Source: Anaerolineales bacterium (GTDB taxonomy: Bacteria > Chloroflexota > Anaerolineae > Anaerolineales > Villigracilaceae). From it: 64,000 bases of DNA. This document shows positions 7,470-14,915 of this stretch, one piece after another. Position 1 is the stretch's first letter; every line of letters begins with the position of its first letter. Made by a program: the position numbers and the translations under genes. A model generated the notes under the pieces. It was not told the DNA's origin and ran no database searches. It was given only the letters and a program-made list of their open reading frames with translations. Where the stretch lies: NCBI GenBank assembly GCA_026928255.1, contig JAIXKJ010000003.1:211833-275832 (forward strand). Reading direction: 5' to 3'.

Positions 7470-8042
7470 TTAAGCGGGTTGTGTCTTCTCTTTGCGCGTC
7501 GTCAGCCACCAGATGACGAAGGCGAAGACGACAATTAGCAAAATGCCGATAATGATCGGCAACAAGACCGAAAGAAGCGAAGTTGTGATGACCAGCGCGT
7601 CTTCAATCATCGAGGCGGGCGTTGTGCCTGCTCCGCCGGTGGCGGCGGTAACAGCGGGGCGAACCGCCGCAGCCTTGACGGTATGCACGCTCCCCGCCAC
7701 GAGCAGCCCGCAAGCGAGCGCCAGCACAGGGTGAACGTTGGTGATGACGTTGGCGCTGGCGGCGAAGGCAATCGCCCCCGCCACAGGGCGGATGAAGGTT
7801 TGAACGACGTCGTTGGCGTGGTTGACGGCGGGAACTTTATCCGCGACCATTTCGACGATGACCAAAACGCCTAAGAGCAGCAAGATCCAGGTGTTGGCGA
7901 GCAAATCAAAAGGCGCGGAGAGGTTGAGCGTCTTTGGAAAATAATGCGCGACGACGCCGACGACGAGCAACGGAATGTAGGCGTTCATGCCTGCGCTGGC
8001 GGAAAGACCAAAAGCGCTGAAAATTCCAAGTAAAAGATCCAT
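7470..8042 (-). CDS. DUF4126 integral membrane protein
   Basis: 190 residues with four to five hydrophobic helices. The N-terminus (GLSASAGMNAYIPLL near 12-26) and the loop with EMVADKVPAVNHANDVVQTF near 63-82 match the DUF4126 family as remembered. The function of that family is unknown. It ends in a charged tail (TTRKEKTQPA), likely cytoplasmic. Shine-Dalgarno AAGGGA lies upstream. It is in the same orientation as the flanking minus-strand membrane protein genes and may be co-transcribed with the 62-residue protein that follows 45 bases downstream. Confidence 0.8.
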   Translation of the reverse strand: MDLLLGIFSAFGLSASAGMNAYIPLLVVGVVAHYFPKTLNLSAPFDLLANTWILLLLGVLVIVEMVADKVPAVNHANDVVQTFIRPVAGAIAFAASANVITNVHPVLALACGLLVAGSVHTVKAAAVRPAVTAATGGAGTTPASMIEDALVITTSLLSVLLPIIIGILLIVVFAFVIWWLTTRKEKTQPA

Positions 8043-8115
8043 TTTTTCCCTTTCTATAAATTATGTTTATTATACGTTCTTTGCGCGTTTTTGTTGCCGA
8101 GCGTCCGTTGCAAAA

Positions 8116-8961
8116 TTATCCCATTCCGGGAAAGCCGCCCCAGGTGCCGGTCAGTTGCAAGCGGAAGAGGTCAATGCCGAGGATGAGGATTAAGGCTAAG
8201 GTCAAGCCTGCGGCGAAGGTCAGCCAAAGTTGGCGCGGATTTTCAAAGGCGTTGTCTTGGCGCATAATCATCGTCCACATTAAGCCGAAAACTGTAACGA
8301 GCAAGGCGAGCGTCCCTAAGGCGCTGAGGTAGGCGATGGGGTAGAGGACGACGGGGCTGTCGGTGAGGATGAGCAAGTTGACGAGCAGAACGCTGGAAAC
8401 GATGACGCCGAGATTTTTCCATTCGAGCGCGGGGCGGTTGTCTTGTTCGCGCCACAGCGTTTGATTGACGACGGGGAAGAGCATGGCGGCGAGCGCAATT
8501 CCCATGCCGCTGCCGGTGAAGAGGCGCAAGATGCGGTTCGGCTCGTAGAGAACAGGCAGCGAGGCGAGGAAGCCCGCGTTGCCGCCCGCCGCTTTTAAGG
8601 AATACACAGTCGCGTTGAGTCCGTCTATGCCGAAGGCGACGAAGAAAGCAAACAACACGGCGATGATTCCGCGAGACGGGAATTGATTGCGGCGTTTGCT
8701 GAAAAGCGCTTGGTAAAGCAGAGTCAGCCCGGCGGCGTAAAATTCGCCGGTGCAACGCACGCACAGCGGCAGTTGACGCTCGCCGATGTGAAAGGAATGC
8801 GAGTCAAGGCGATGGCAAACCGCGTAACCGATGGCGTCCAATTTTCCGAGAGCGCCTTCGGGGGCGATGATAAACCACGCGGCGACGGCGACGATTGCGG
8901 CGAGCGGCACGAGCCGACTGGCGACGGCTTCAAATTTTGAAGAGAGCGAATGGGTGTCCAT
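8116..8961 (-). CDS. DUF2085 membrane protein
   Basis: 281 residues with about six to seven membrane segments. The cluster AVCHRLDSHSF ... LCVRCTGEF (residues about 47-75) is the hallmark of DUF2085: CH near the first helix and a CxRCxG motif that could bind a metal or form a disulfide. Function unknown. A TATAAT at 8968-8973 (minus strand) lies only six bases ahead of the ATG, so the transcript may be leaderless. The gene is divergent from pfkA. Confidence 0.82.
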   Translation of the reverse strand: MDTHSLSSKFEAVASRLVPLAAIVAVAAWFIIAPEGALGKLDAIGYAVCHRLDSHSFHIGERQLPLCVRCTGEFYAAGLTLLYQALFSKRRNQFPSRGIIAVLFAFFVAFGIDGLNATVYSLKAAGGNAGFLASLPVLYEPNRILRLFTGSGMGIALAAMLFPVVNQTLWREQDNRPALEWKNLGVIVSSVLLVNLLILTDSPVVLYPIAYLSALGTLALLVTVFGLMWTMIMRQDNAFENPRQLWLTFAAGLTLALILILGIDLFRLQLTGTWGGFPGMG

Positions 8962-9017
8962 TTGAAAATTATACCCATTTTGGATTTTGCGTTATCATTC
9001 GCGCAGGAGATGTTTCT

Positions 9018-10103
9018 ATGAAACGAATTGGAATTTTGACCGGCGGCGGCGACGCGCCGGGGCTGAACGCGGTCATCCGCGCGGCGGTGAAAACGGCGAT
9101 TAACGAATATCAATGCGAAGTGGTCGGCATCCGCGACGGCTACGACGGTTTTTTGGATTTAGAAAACGGGTCGCTTCCGCTGGATATGGCGGCGGTCAGC
9201 GGAATTTTGGCGCGCGGCGGAACGATTCTCGGCGCGGCGAATCGCGGCAACCCCTATGCGCGGAAAGTTATCCGTGACGGAAAAGAAATCACCATTGACG
9301 TTTCGGATGAAATTGTTAAAGGCATTGAACGGCGAAAGTTGGACGCGCTCTTGGTCTTGGGCGGCGACGGCACGCTGCACATTGCGCACGAACTCGCGCT
9401 CAAGGGCGTGCCGATTATCGGCGTGCCGAAAACGATTGACAACGATATCGGCGGCACGGAAATTACCTTCGGCTTTGACACGGCGCTCAATATCGCCACC
9501 GAAGCGCTCGATCGTCTGCACACGACCGCCGAGTCGCATCACCGCGTCATTGCCATCGAGTTGATGGGGCGCGACGCGGGATTCATCGCGCTTAATGCGG
9601 GCATCTCCGGCGGCGCGGACGTGATTCTGATTCCCGAAATTCCGTTTAAGTTTGAAAGCGTCTTAAAGAAAATTCAATCGCGCAACGATCAAGGTCGCAA
9701 GTTTAGTTTGATTGCGGTTTCAGAAGGGGCGAAAGCGTTGGGCGGCGAACAGGTCTATTCGCGGCAGGGCGACGAGGTGTACGTTCCGCGCTTGGGCGGG
9801 GTCGGACAAACTGTCGCCGAATACATCGAGCGCAGCGGATTTGAATCACGGGTTACGGTGTTGGGGCATGTACAACGCGGCGGAACGCCGACTGCCTTTG
9901 ACCGTTGGCTGGCGACGCGCTACGGCGCGGCGGCTGTCCGTTTGGCGGCGCGGCAGGGGTTTGACCGCATGGTTGCTTTGCAATGCGGCGAGATTGTTGA
10001 CCTTCCGCTCGACGAAGCGCTGGCGATTCCGAAGCGCGTCAACTTGCAAGGCGACGCGATGATTACAGCGCGCAACATCGGCATTTCGTTTGGCGACGAA
10101 TAA
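9018..10103 (+). CDS. pfkA: 6-phosphofructokinase (group III, probably ATP-dependent)
   Basis: 361 residues. It phosphorylates fructose 6-phosphate to the 1,6-bisphosphate in glycolysis. The glycine-rich start GILTGGGDAPGLN, GGDGT (115-119), PKTIDND (137-143), catalytic D141, and MGRDAG are intact. The residue after GGD is Gly (118), the mark of ATP users, but the later position is Lys138, which PPi-dependent enzymes also carry; such G/K mixtures are typical of group III PFKs. ATG at 9018 has AGGAGA seven bases upstream and is preferred over the longer frame. The TAA stop is the first three bases of a heptamer repeat array. Confidence 0.93.
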   Translation: MKRIGILTGGGDAPGLNAVIRAAVKTAINEYQCEVVGIRDGYDGFLDLENGSLPLDMAAVSGILARGGTILGAANRGNPYARKVIRDGKEITIDVSDEIVKGIERRKLDALLVLGGDGTLHIAHELALKGVPIIGVPKTIDNDIGGTEITFGFDTALNIATEALDRLHTTAESHHRVIAIELMGRDAGFIALNAGISGGADVILIPEIPFKFESVLKKIQSRNDQGRKFSLIAVSEGAKALGGEQVYSRQGDEVYVPRLGGVGQTVAEYIERSGFESRVTVLGHVQRGGTPTAFDRWLATRYGAAAVRLAARQGFDRMVALQCGEIVDLPLDEALAIPKRVNLQGDAMITARNIGISFGDE

Positions 10104-10163
10104 CCTGTAACCTTCAACCTGTAACTTTCAACTTTCAACCTGCAACCTATAACCCGCAACCTA
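10101..10163. repeat. Nine-unit heptanucleotide array filling a convergent intergenic region
   Basis: Exactly nine contiguous 7-mers of consensus YAACCTN: TAACCTG, TAACCTT, CAACCTG, TAACTTT, CAACTTT, CAACCTG, CAACCTA, TAACCCG, CAACCTA. The first three bases are the pfkA stop codon and the last three (CTA) are the stop codon (TAG) of the aminopeptidase on the minus strand. There is no non-repeat spacer between the two genes. Confidence 0.92.
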
Positions 10164-11285
10164 CCTCTCAAACACAAATTGCCCGTTCTTATAAAACAAT
10201 TCGCCGTCCACAAGGATTTCAGAATCGACGCGCATGTCGCAGATCATGTCCCAGTGGATGGCGCTTTTATTTTTCGAGCCTGTTTCGGGGTAGCCGTTGC
10301 CCAGCGCCATGTGAAACGAGCCGCCGATTTTTTCGTCAAAGAGAATGTTGCCAGTGAACTTTTGAATGTCAAAATTTGTGCCGATGGCGAATTCGCCCAA
10401 GTAGCGCGAGCGTTCGTCGCTGTCTAACACGCGCAACAAGTAATCCAGATTTTTGTCGGCGTCGGCTTTGACGACTTTTCCGTTGGAGAAAGTCAACTCC
10501 GCGCCTTCGACGCTTGTGCCGCCGTAGTTGGCGGGATAGGTGAATTTCACCCACCCGTTGACCGAGTCCTCGACGGGGCCGGTGTAAATTTCGCCGTCGG
10601 GCATGTTGTGCGTGCCGTAGGAATTCATGAACGCGCGCCCTTTGACCGAAAGGGCTAAATCTACGTTAGGTCCGCGCAGGACGACTTGGTCTTTGCCCTT
10701 CATAAAGTCCGCCGCAGATTGCTGCTTGGTTTTGACGCTGTTCCAGAAGGCGATGGGGTCGTCCTCGTTGACGTGCGCCGCGCCGAAGACGAAGTCTTCG
10801 TAATCGCGCAGACTCATGCCCGCGTCTTGGGCGTAGGCTTCGGTGGGGAAGAGCGTAGTACACCATTTGAATTCGCCGGTCGCGCCGCGCTGAAATTGCG
10901 ATTCGGTAATCGTCCCCATGACGCGGGTGTAACGCGCTAGTTTGCTCAAATCCGCGTTAGAGGCGCTTTTGGTGTTGGTCGCCGAATGAATGCGGATGCG
11001 CCCTTCAAATTGTTCGTAGGCTAATTTATAAAAAGTGGGGACGAAATCCAACTGCGCGTCGTTGGCGTAAGTGAGATAAAGATCGTCCTGACAAAAAGGA
11101 GTCGCGCCGGGCAGTCCCATCATCAAATGCGGCTGACCGCCTTTTTCTAAAATTTGGACGTACAGTTCGCGCAAAAGCGGTTCGGCGGCGGTCGTCCCTT
11201 CGAGTAAAATGCGGTCGCCAGGCTGCACGCGAGCGGAATGCTCGACTAAAATTTTTGCATACTTTGAAACGCGGATGTCTGCCAA
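10161..11285 (-). CDS. M29-family metallo-aminopeptidase
   Basis: 374 residues from a TTG start at 11285. M29 (AmpS/aminopeptidase T) enzymes remove N-terminal residues using two metals. Metal-binding signatures are present: NMPDGEIYTGP near residue 235, GEFAIGTN near 298 and the SFHMALGNGYPETGSKNKSA / HWDMI block near 330-350. The start is chosen because AAGGAG lies five bases upstream, the downstream sequence (ADIRVSKYAKILVEHS) matches the usual family N-terminus, and the TATAAT of the likely promoter lies between it and the longer in-frame ATG at 11321. Stop codon lies in the heptamer array. Confidence 0.9.
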   Translation of the reverse strand: MADIRVSKYAKILVEHSARVQPGDRILLEGTTAAEPLLRELYVQILEKGGQPHLMMGLPGATPFCQDDLYLTYANDAQLDFVPTFYKLAYEQFEGRIRIHSATNTKSASNADLSKLARYTRVMGTITESQFQRGATGEFKWCTTLFPTEAYAQDAGMSLRDYEDFVFGAAHVNEDDPIAFWNSVKTKQQSAADFMKGKDQVVLRGPNVDLALSVKGRAFMNSYGTHNMPDGEIYTGPVEDSVNGWVKFTYPANYGGTSVEGAELTFSNGKVVKADADKNLDYLLRVLDSDERSRYLGEFAIGTNFDIQKFTGNILFDEKIGGSFHMALGNGYPETGSKNKSAIHWDMICDMRVDSEILVDGELFYKNGQFVFER

Positions 11286-11312
11286 GTGAAACTCCTTCGG
11301 TGGAATGGAAAA

Positions 11313-11343
11313 ATTATACACCCGCTTAAGGCGGAGAAATCAA
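11313..11343 (-). promoter_or_regulatory. Candidate promoter of the aminopeptidase gene
   Basis: On the minus strand, TTGATT (11343-11338), a 19-nt spacer and TATAAT (11318-11313). Transcription would start near 11306, about 20 bases ahead of the TTG start, leaving room for the AAGGAG site. The perfect -10 is the main support; the spacer is long. Confidence 0.5.
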
Positions 11344-11394
11344 TCATCGCGCGAGAAATTGTCAATTCTTCTGCATCGAAATAAATGTGTCCCG

Positions 11395-11405
11395 TTGTAG
11401 TACAA
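11395..11405. promoter_or_regulatory. Candidate toxin-antitoxin operator/promoter region
   Basis: A perfect 11-bp palindrome TTGTA-G-TACAA (11395-11405), with another TTACAA half-site at 11410-11415, overlaps a TACAAT -10-like hexamer (11401-11406) just upstream of the antitoxin. Phd/YefM antitoxins repress their own promoter through short palindromes of this kind, so this is the expected autoregulatory site. Confidence 0.5.
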
Positions 11406-11427
11406 TGTAGTTACAAAGGAGAAAGCC

Positions 11428-11703
11428 ATGACTCAATACACCGTCGGCGTTCGAGACTTAAAAGCGCGTTTAAGTTTTTATCTTGAAAAGGCGCAAAAGG
11501 GGCACGTCGTCGTCGTTACTTTGCGCGGCAAACCGATTGCGCGGCTGACGCCCGTCCGCGAGGAATTGTCCGCTCGCGCTCAGGCGCTGCGGGCGGCGGG
11601 AATCATCCAATGGAGCGGGAAGCGGCCGACTATAAAAAAGCCCAAATTAGTCAATAAGGATAAAAAGCAGTTGTCCGATATGATTGTGGAGATGCGTCAA
11701 TGA
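11428..11703 (+). CDS. Type II antitoxin, Phd/YefM family
   Basis: 91 residues. The N-terminal half (VGVRDLKARLSFYLEKAQKGHVVVVTLRGKPIARL split over residues 7-41) is the Phd/YefM fold that dimerises and binds operator DNA. The C-terminal half is charged and likely unfolded until it wraps the toxin. Shine-Dalgarno AAAGGAG precedes the ATG by 8 bases. Its stop overlaps the start of the PIN toxin by four bases (ATGA), the usual antitoxin-first arrangement. Confidence 0.92.
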   Translation: MTQYTVGVRDLKARLSFYLEKAQKGHVVVVTLRGKPIARLTPVREELSARAQALRAAGIIQWSGKRPTIKKPKLVNKDKKQLSDMIVEMRQ

Positions 11704-12143
11704 TTTTATACATGGATTCGAGCGCTCTTGTTAAACTTTATATTATCGAGGAGGGAACGGACGATGTAATTGCGTGGATGCAAAACGCAGATTTAATCGG
11801 CACGGCAATTATCACTCGCGTAGAAGTTGTAGCGGCGCTGACTCGCGCTATTCGAGGAAACCGTCTAGAGGCGCATGAAGTTGAAGAGTCGCTAAACGAG
11901 TTCCGCGATAATTGGGCGCATTACCAGCATATCAATCTTGATAATCAGTTAATCGCTCGCGCGGACGCTTTAGCCGCTCAGTATGCTTTGCGCGGCTACG
12001 ACGCGATTCACCTCGCCTGCGCCTTAACGTGGGGCGAGTTGCTCGGCGCGCCCGTTTCGCTTGCCACCTTCGACCGCGAACTGCGCGAAGCGGCGCGAAA
12101 ATCAAGTCTGGACGTTTTTCCGCAAGAAGACGAAAACCGATGA
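11700..12143 (+). CDS. PIN-domain ribonuclease toxin (VapC family)
   Basis: 147 residues, one PIN domain. The four acidic metal-binding residues of VapC toxins are present: D6 (YMDSSALVK), E42 (ITRVEVVAAL), D101 (GYDAIHLA) and D125 (ATFDREL). These enzymes cut RNA, often tRNA, when freed from antitoxin. It overlaps the antitoxin by four bases upstream and, unusually, also overlaps the next metabolic gene by four bases (ATGA) downstream. Confidence 0.93.
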   Translation: MILYMDSSALVKLYIIEEGTDDVIAWMQNADLIGTAIITRVEVVAALTRAIRGNRLEAHEVEESLNEFRDNWAHYQHINLDNQLIARADALAAQYALRGYDAIHLACALTWGELLGAPVSLATFDRELREAARKSSLDVFPQEDENR

Positions 12144-14281
12144 AACAACTTTTGCAAAATTTGAAAGACGGCAAAACCGTCGTCGCCGACGTCCCCGTGC
12201 CGACGCCGCGCGCAGGGCAAGCGCTGGTCAAAGTGGCGGCCAGTTTGGTCTCCGCTGGGACGGAGCGCATGGTGGTTGAGTTCGCCGAAAAAAATTATTT
12301 AAGCAAAGCGCGTTCGCGCCCCGACCTCGTCAAGCAAACGCTCGACAAATCCAAACGCGAGGGCGTCGCGTCCACCGTGCAAGCCGTCTTCAACCGCCTC
12401 GACCAGCCGATGGGCTTGGGCTATTCCAGCGCGGGCGTCATCGTTGCGCTCGGCGAAAATATGGCTGGCTTTTCCGTCGGTCAGCGCGTGGCTTGCGCTG
12501 GCAGCGGCTATGCCATGCACGCCGAATACAACGTCGTTCCCAAAAATTTGCTCACGCCGCTCCCCGAAAACGTGGACTTTGAATCCGCCGCGTTTACCAC
12601 GCTCGGCGCAATCGCCCTGCACGGGCTGCGCTTGGCAAATCCGCAACTGGGCGAAAACGTGGTCGTCATCGGGCTGGGGTTAGTGGGCTTGCTGACGATT
12701 CAATTGGCGACTGCGGCGGGGTGCAACGTGCTCGGCGTGGACTTGGACGCGCAGCGAGTCGAGCTCGCCGCCTCTTTCGGAATTCAAGCGGTAACGCGTC
12801 CCCAAGCCGAATCGGCCGCCGATGCGTTTAGCGCCCAACGCGGCGCGGACAGCGTCATCATCTGCGCCGACACTGCGTCCAACGACCCGATTGAGTTGGC
12901 GGGCGCAATCGCCAGAGACCGCGCCGTCGTCGTGGCGACCGGCGCAGTAGGGTTGAACATTCCGCGCAAGGTGTTTTACGAAAAAGAAATTTCTTTCGTC
13001 AACTCGCGCTCGTACGGCGCGGGGCGCTACGATTCAAATTACGAAGAAAACGGAAACGATTACCCAATCGGCTATGTGCGCTGGACGGAAGGGCGCAACT
13101 TCCAAGCGATTGCGGACTTGCTCGCCAGCCGAAAATTGCGAGTGGAAAATTTAATCAGTCATCGCTTCCCAATTGAAGAAGGCGCGCAAGCCTACGAAGT
13201 GATTACGGGGAAAAAGCAAGAGCCGTTTTTGGGCGTGTTGCTGAAATACGAAGAAACAAAAATAGAGAGCGACAAGAAAATTACGTTTCCTTCTGTTAAC
13301 CTTCGTCCTTCGTCGCTGGTTAAATTGGGCGTTCTCGGCGCGGGGCTTTTTGCAACGTCCGCGCTGTTGCCAATTTTGAAGAAGAGCAAAGATTTTGAAT
13401 TAATCGGCATCGCCTCGTCGGGCGGACTGCGCGCGCAACACGCGGGGAAGAAATTCGGCTTTCGCTATGCAACTTCTTCGGACGACGAAATTATCAACGA
13501 CCCAAACGTCAACGCTGTCGCCATTCTCACGCGCCACGACAGCCACGCGGACTTGGCGCTGAAAGCCTTGCAAGCGGGAAAGCACGTCTTTGTCGAGAAG
13601 CCCTTGGCGCTGGACAGTGTGCAGTTGACGGCAATCGTTGAAGCGCTGACCGCTATAAACAATCAATGGCTAACGGTCGGCTTCAACCGCCGTTTTTCTC
13701 CGCACGCTCAAACCTTGAAATTGCAACTAGCAAATTTGCGCGAGCCGAAATATTTGCATTACCGCGTCAACGCGGGATTCATCCCCGCCGAGCATTGGAC
13801 GCAAGACCCAACCGTCGGCGGCGGGCGCATCGTCGGCGAAGCCTGCCATTTCATTGACTTGCTGACTTTTTTAGTCGGCGCTTTGCCGGTTAAGGTTAAC
13901 GCTCAGGCGCTGCCCAATGGCGGAAAATACAGCGAGGACAACGTCTCCATGACTTTTACTTTTGCGGACGGTTCGCTCGGCGTGGTGGATTACCTCGCCA
14001 ACGGCGACAAGTCCGCGCCGAAGGAACGGCTGGAAGTTTTCTGCGAGGGGATGATCGCCGTGTTGGACGATTACGTCTCGTTGAGCGTCGTCAAGGGCGG
14101 CAAGCGGCGAGTCTGGCGCGCGGCGCAGGACAAAGGTTGGAGGGCGGAAATGTCCGCGTTTGCCGAATCGCTTCGAGCGGGGAAAGAGCCGCCGATTCCT
14201 TACGAGCAAATCGTCGCCGTTACAAAATCTACGTTTGCGGCGGTCGAGTCGCTGCGCGGCGGAAAATCCGTTGAAATTTGA
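12140..14281 (+). CDS. Bi-domain oxidoreductase: zinc-type alcohol dehydrogenase fused to Gfo/Idh/MocA
   Basis: 713 residues. Residues about 1-375 are a medium-chain dehydrogenase (GroES-like part, then Rossmann motif VVIGLGLVGLL near 175). Residues about 390-700 are a Gfo/Idh/MocA domain with GVLGAGLFA and the catalytic-loop motif EKPLAL (K487). The classical structural-zinc Cys cluster of the first half is not evident. Such fusions usually sit beside heparinase-fold and glycosyltransferase genes and are thought to modify nucleotide sugars or glycans. The ATG at 12140 overlaps the toxin stop. Substrate unknown. Confidence 0.9.
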   Translation: MKQLLQNLKDGKTVVADVPVPTPRAGQALVKVAASLVSAGTERMVVEFAEKNYLSKARSRPDLVKQTLDKSKREGVASTVQAVFNRLDQPMGLGYSSAGVIVALGENMAGFSVGQRVACAGSGYAMHAEYNVVPKNLLTPLPENVDFESAAFTTLGAIALHGLRLANPQLGENVVVIGLGLVGLLTIQLATAAGCNVLGVDLDAQRVELAASFGIQAVTRPQAESAADAFSAQRGADSVIICADTASNDPIELAGAIARDRAVVVATGAVGLNIPRKVFYEKEISFVNSRSYGAGRYDSNYEENGNDYPIGYVRWTEGRNFQAIADLLASRKLRVENLISHRFPIEEGAQAYEVITGKKQEPFLGVLLKYEETKIESDKKITFPSVNLRPSSLVKLGVLGAGLFATSALLPILKKSKDFELIGIASSGGLRAQHAGKKFGFRYATSSDDEIINDPNVNAVAILTRHDSHADLALKALQAGKHVFVEKPLALDSVQLTAIVEALTAINNQWLTVGFNRRFSPHAQTLKLQLANLREPKYLHYRVNAGFIPAEHWTQDPTVGGGRIVGEACHFIDLLTFLVGALPVKVNAQALPNGGKYSEDNVSMTFTFADGSLGVVDYLANGDKSAPKERLEVFCEGMIAVLDDYVSLSVVKGGKRRVWRAAQDKGWRAEMSAFAESLRAGKEPPIPYEQIVAVTKSTFAAVESLRGGKSVEI

Positions 14282-14282
14282 A

Positions 14283-14831
14283 ATGCGAATTGCAGAAGCG
14301 GACGACGCCGACGCGACGCTGAAACGTCAAATGGCGCAACTGCTTGCGGACGCCTTCCGCGAACATTGGGCGAACGCTTGGCGGACGGTCGAAGAGGCGC
14401 AAGCGGACGTGGAGAAAATGCTCGCGCCTGACCGAATTTGTTTGCTTGCATTGGATGAAGAACGCCTGCTTGGAATGGTTGGCGGATTGCCCGATTACGG
14501 CGGGCGCGTTTGGGAGTTGCACCCGATGGCGGTGCGTCCCGAAGCGCAAGGGCGCGGAATTGGGCGGGCGTTGATTGCGGAGTTTGAGGCGCGGGTTCGC
14601 GCGCACGGCGGGCTGACGATAACGCTCGGCTCTGACGACGAAGATAATATGACCTCGCTTTCGCAATGCGACTTGTACGAAAACCTTTGGGATAAAATAA
14701 AAACGATTCAAAATTACAAACGCCATCCGTTTGAGTTTTATCAAAAAATGGGCTACGTCATCACGGGCGTTGTGCCGAATGCAAATGGCATAGGCAAGCC
14801 GGATATTTTGATGGCGAAAGACGTTTCGTAA
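14283..14831 (+). CDS. GNAT-family N-acetyltransferase
   Basis: 182 residues. The acetyl-CoA pyrophosphate loop is RPEAQGRGIGRAL (near residues 85-97). The C-terminal part (DLYENLWDKIKTIQNYKR, HPFEFYQKMGY, VPNANGIGKPDILMAK) resembles a subgroup often named aminoglycoside 6'-acetyltransferase, but that name cannot be supported by sequence reading alone. The start is one base after the preceding stop, so it is translated with the bi-domain oxidoreductase. Substrate unknown; a sugar amine is one possibility given the neighbour. Confidence 0.85.
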   Translation: MRIAEADDADATLKRQMAQLLADAFREHWANAWRTVEEAQADVEKMLAPDRICLLALDEERLLGMVGGLPDYGGRVWELHPMAVRPEAQGRGIGRALIAEFEARVRAHGGLTITLGSDDEDNMTSLSQCDLYENLWDKIKTIQNYKRHPFEFYQKMGYVITGVVPNANGIGKPDILMAKDVS

Positions 14832-14915
14832 ACTGCGGATAAAAATTAATTAAAAGCGTAAGTTGAGCGAAATTTTTATTTTTAAGATCTATACATCAAA
14901 TTTTCAAGAGGTTCT

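Noticed and set aside
10101..10163. Possible CRISPR array because of the regular repeats
   Set aside because: The period is 7 bases with no unique spacers, and no cas gene is in the window.
14283..14831. Aminoglycoside 6'-acetyltransferase resistance gene
   Set aside because: Only general GNAT motifs and a remembered similarity of the C-terminus support it; the gene is coupled to a sugar-type oxidoreductase, so a resistance call is not justified.
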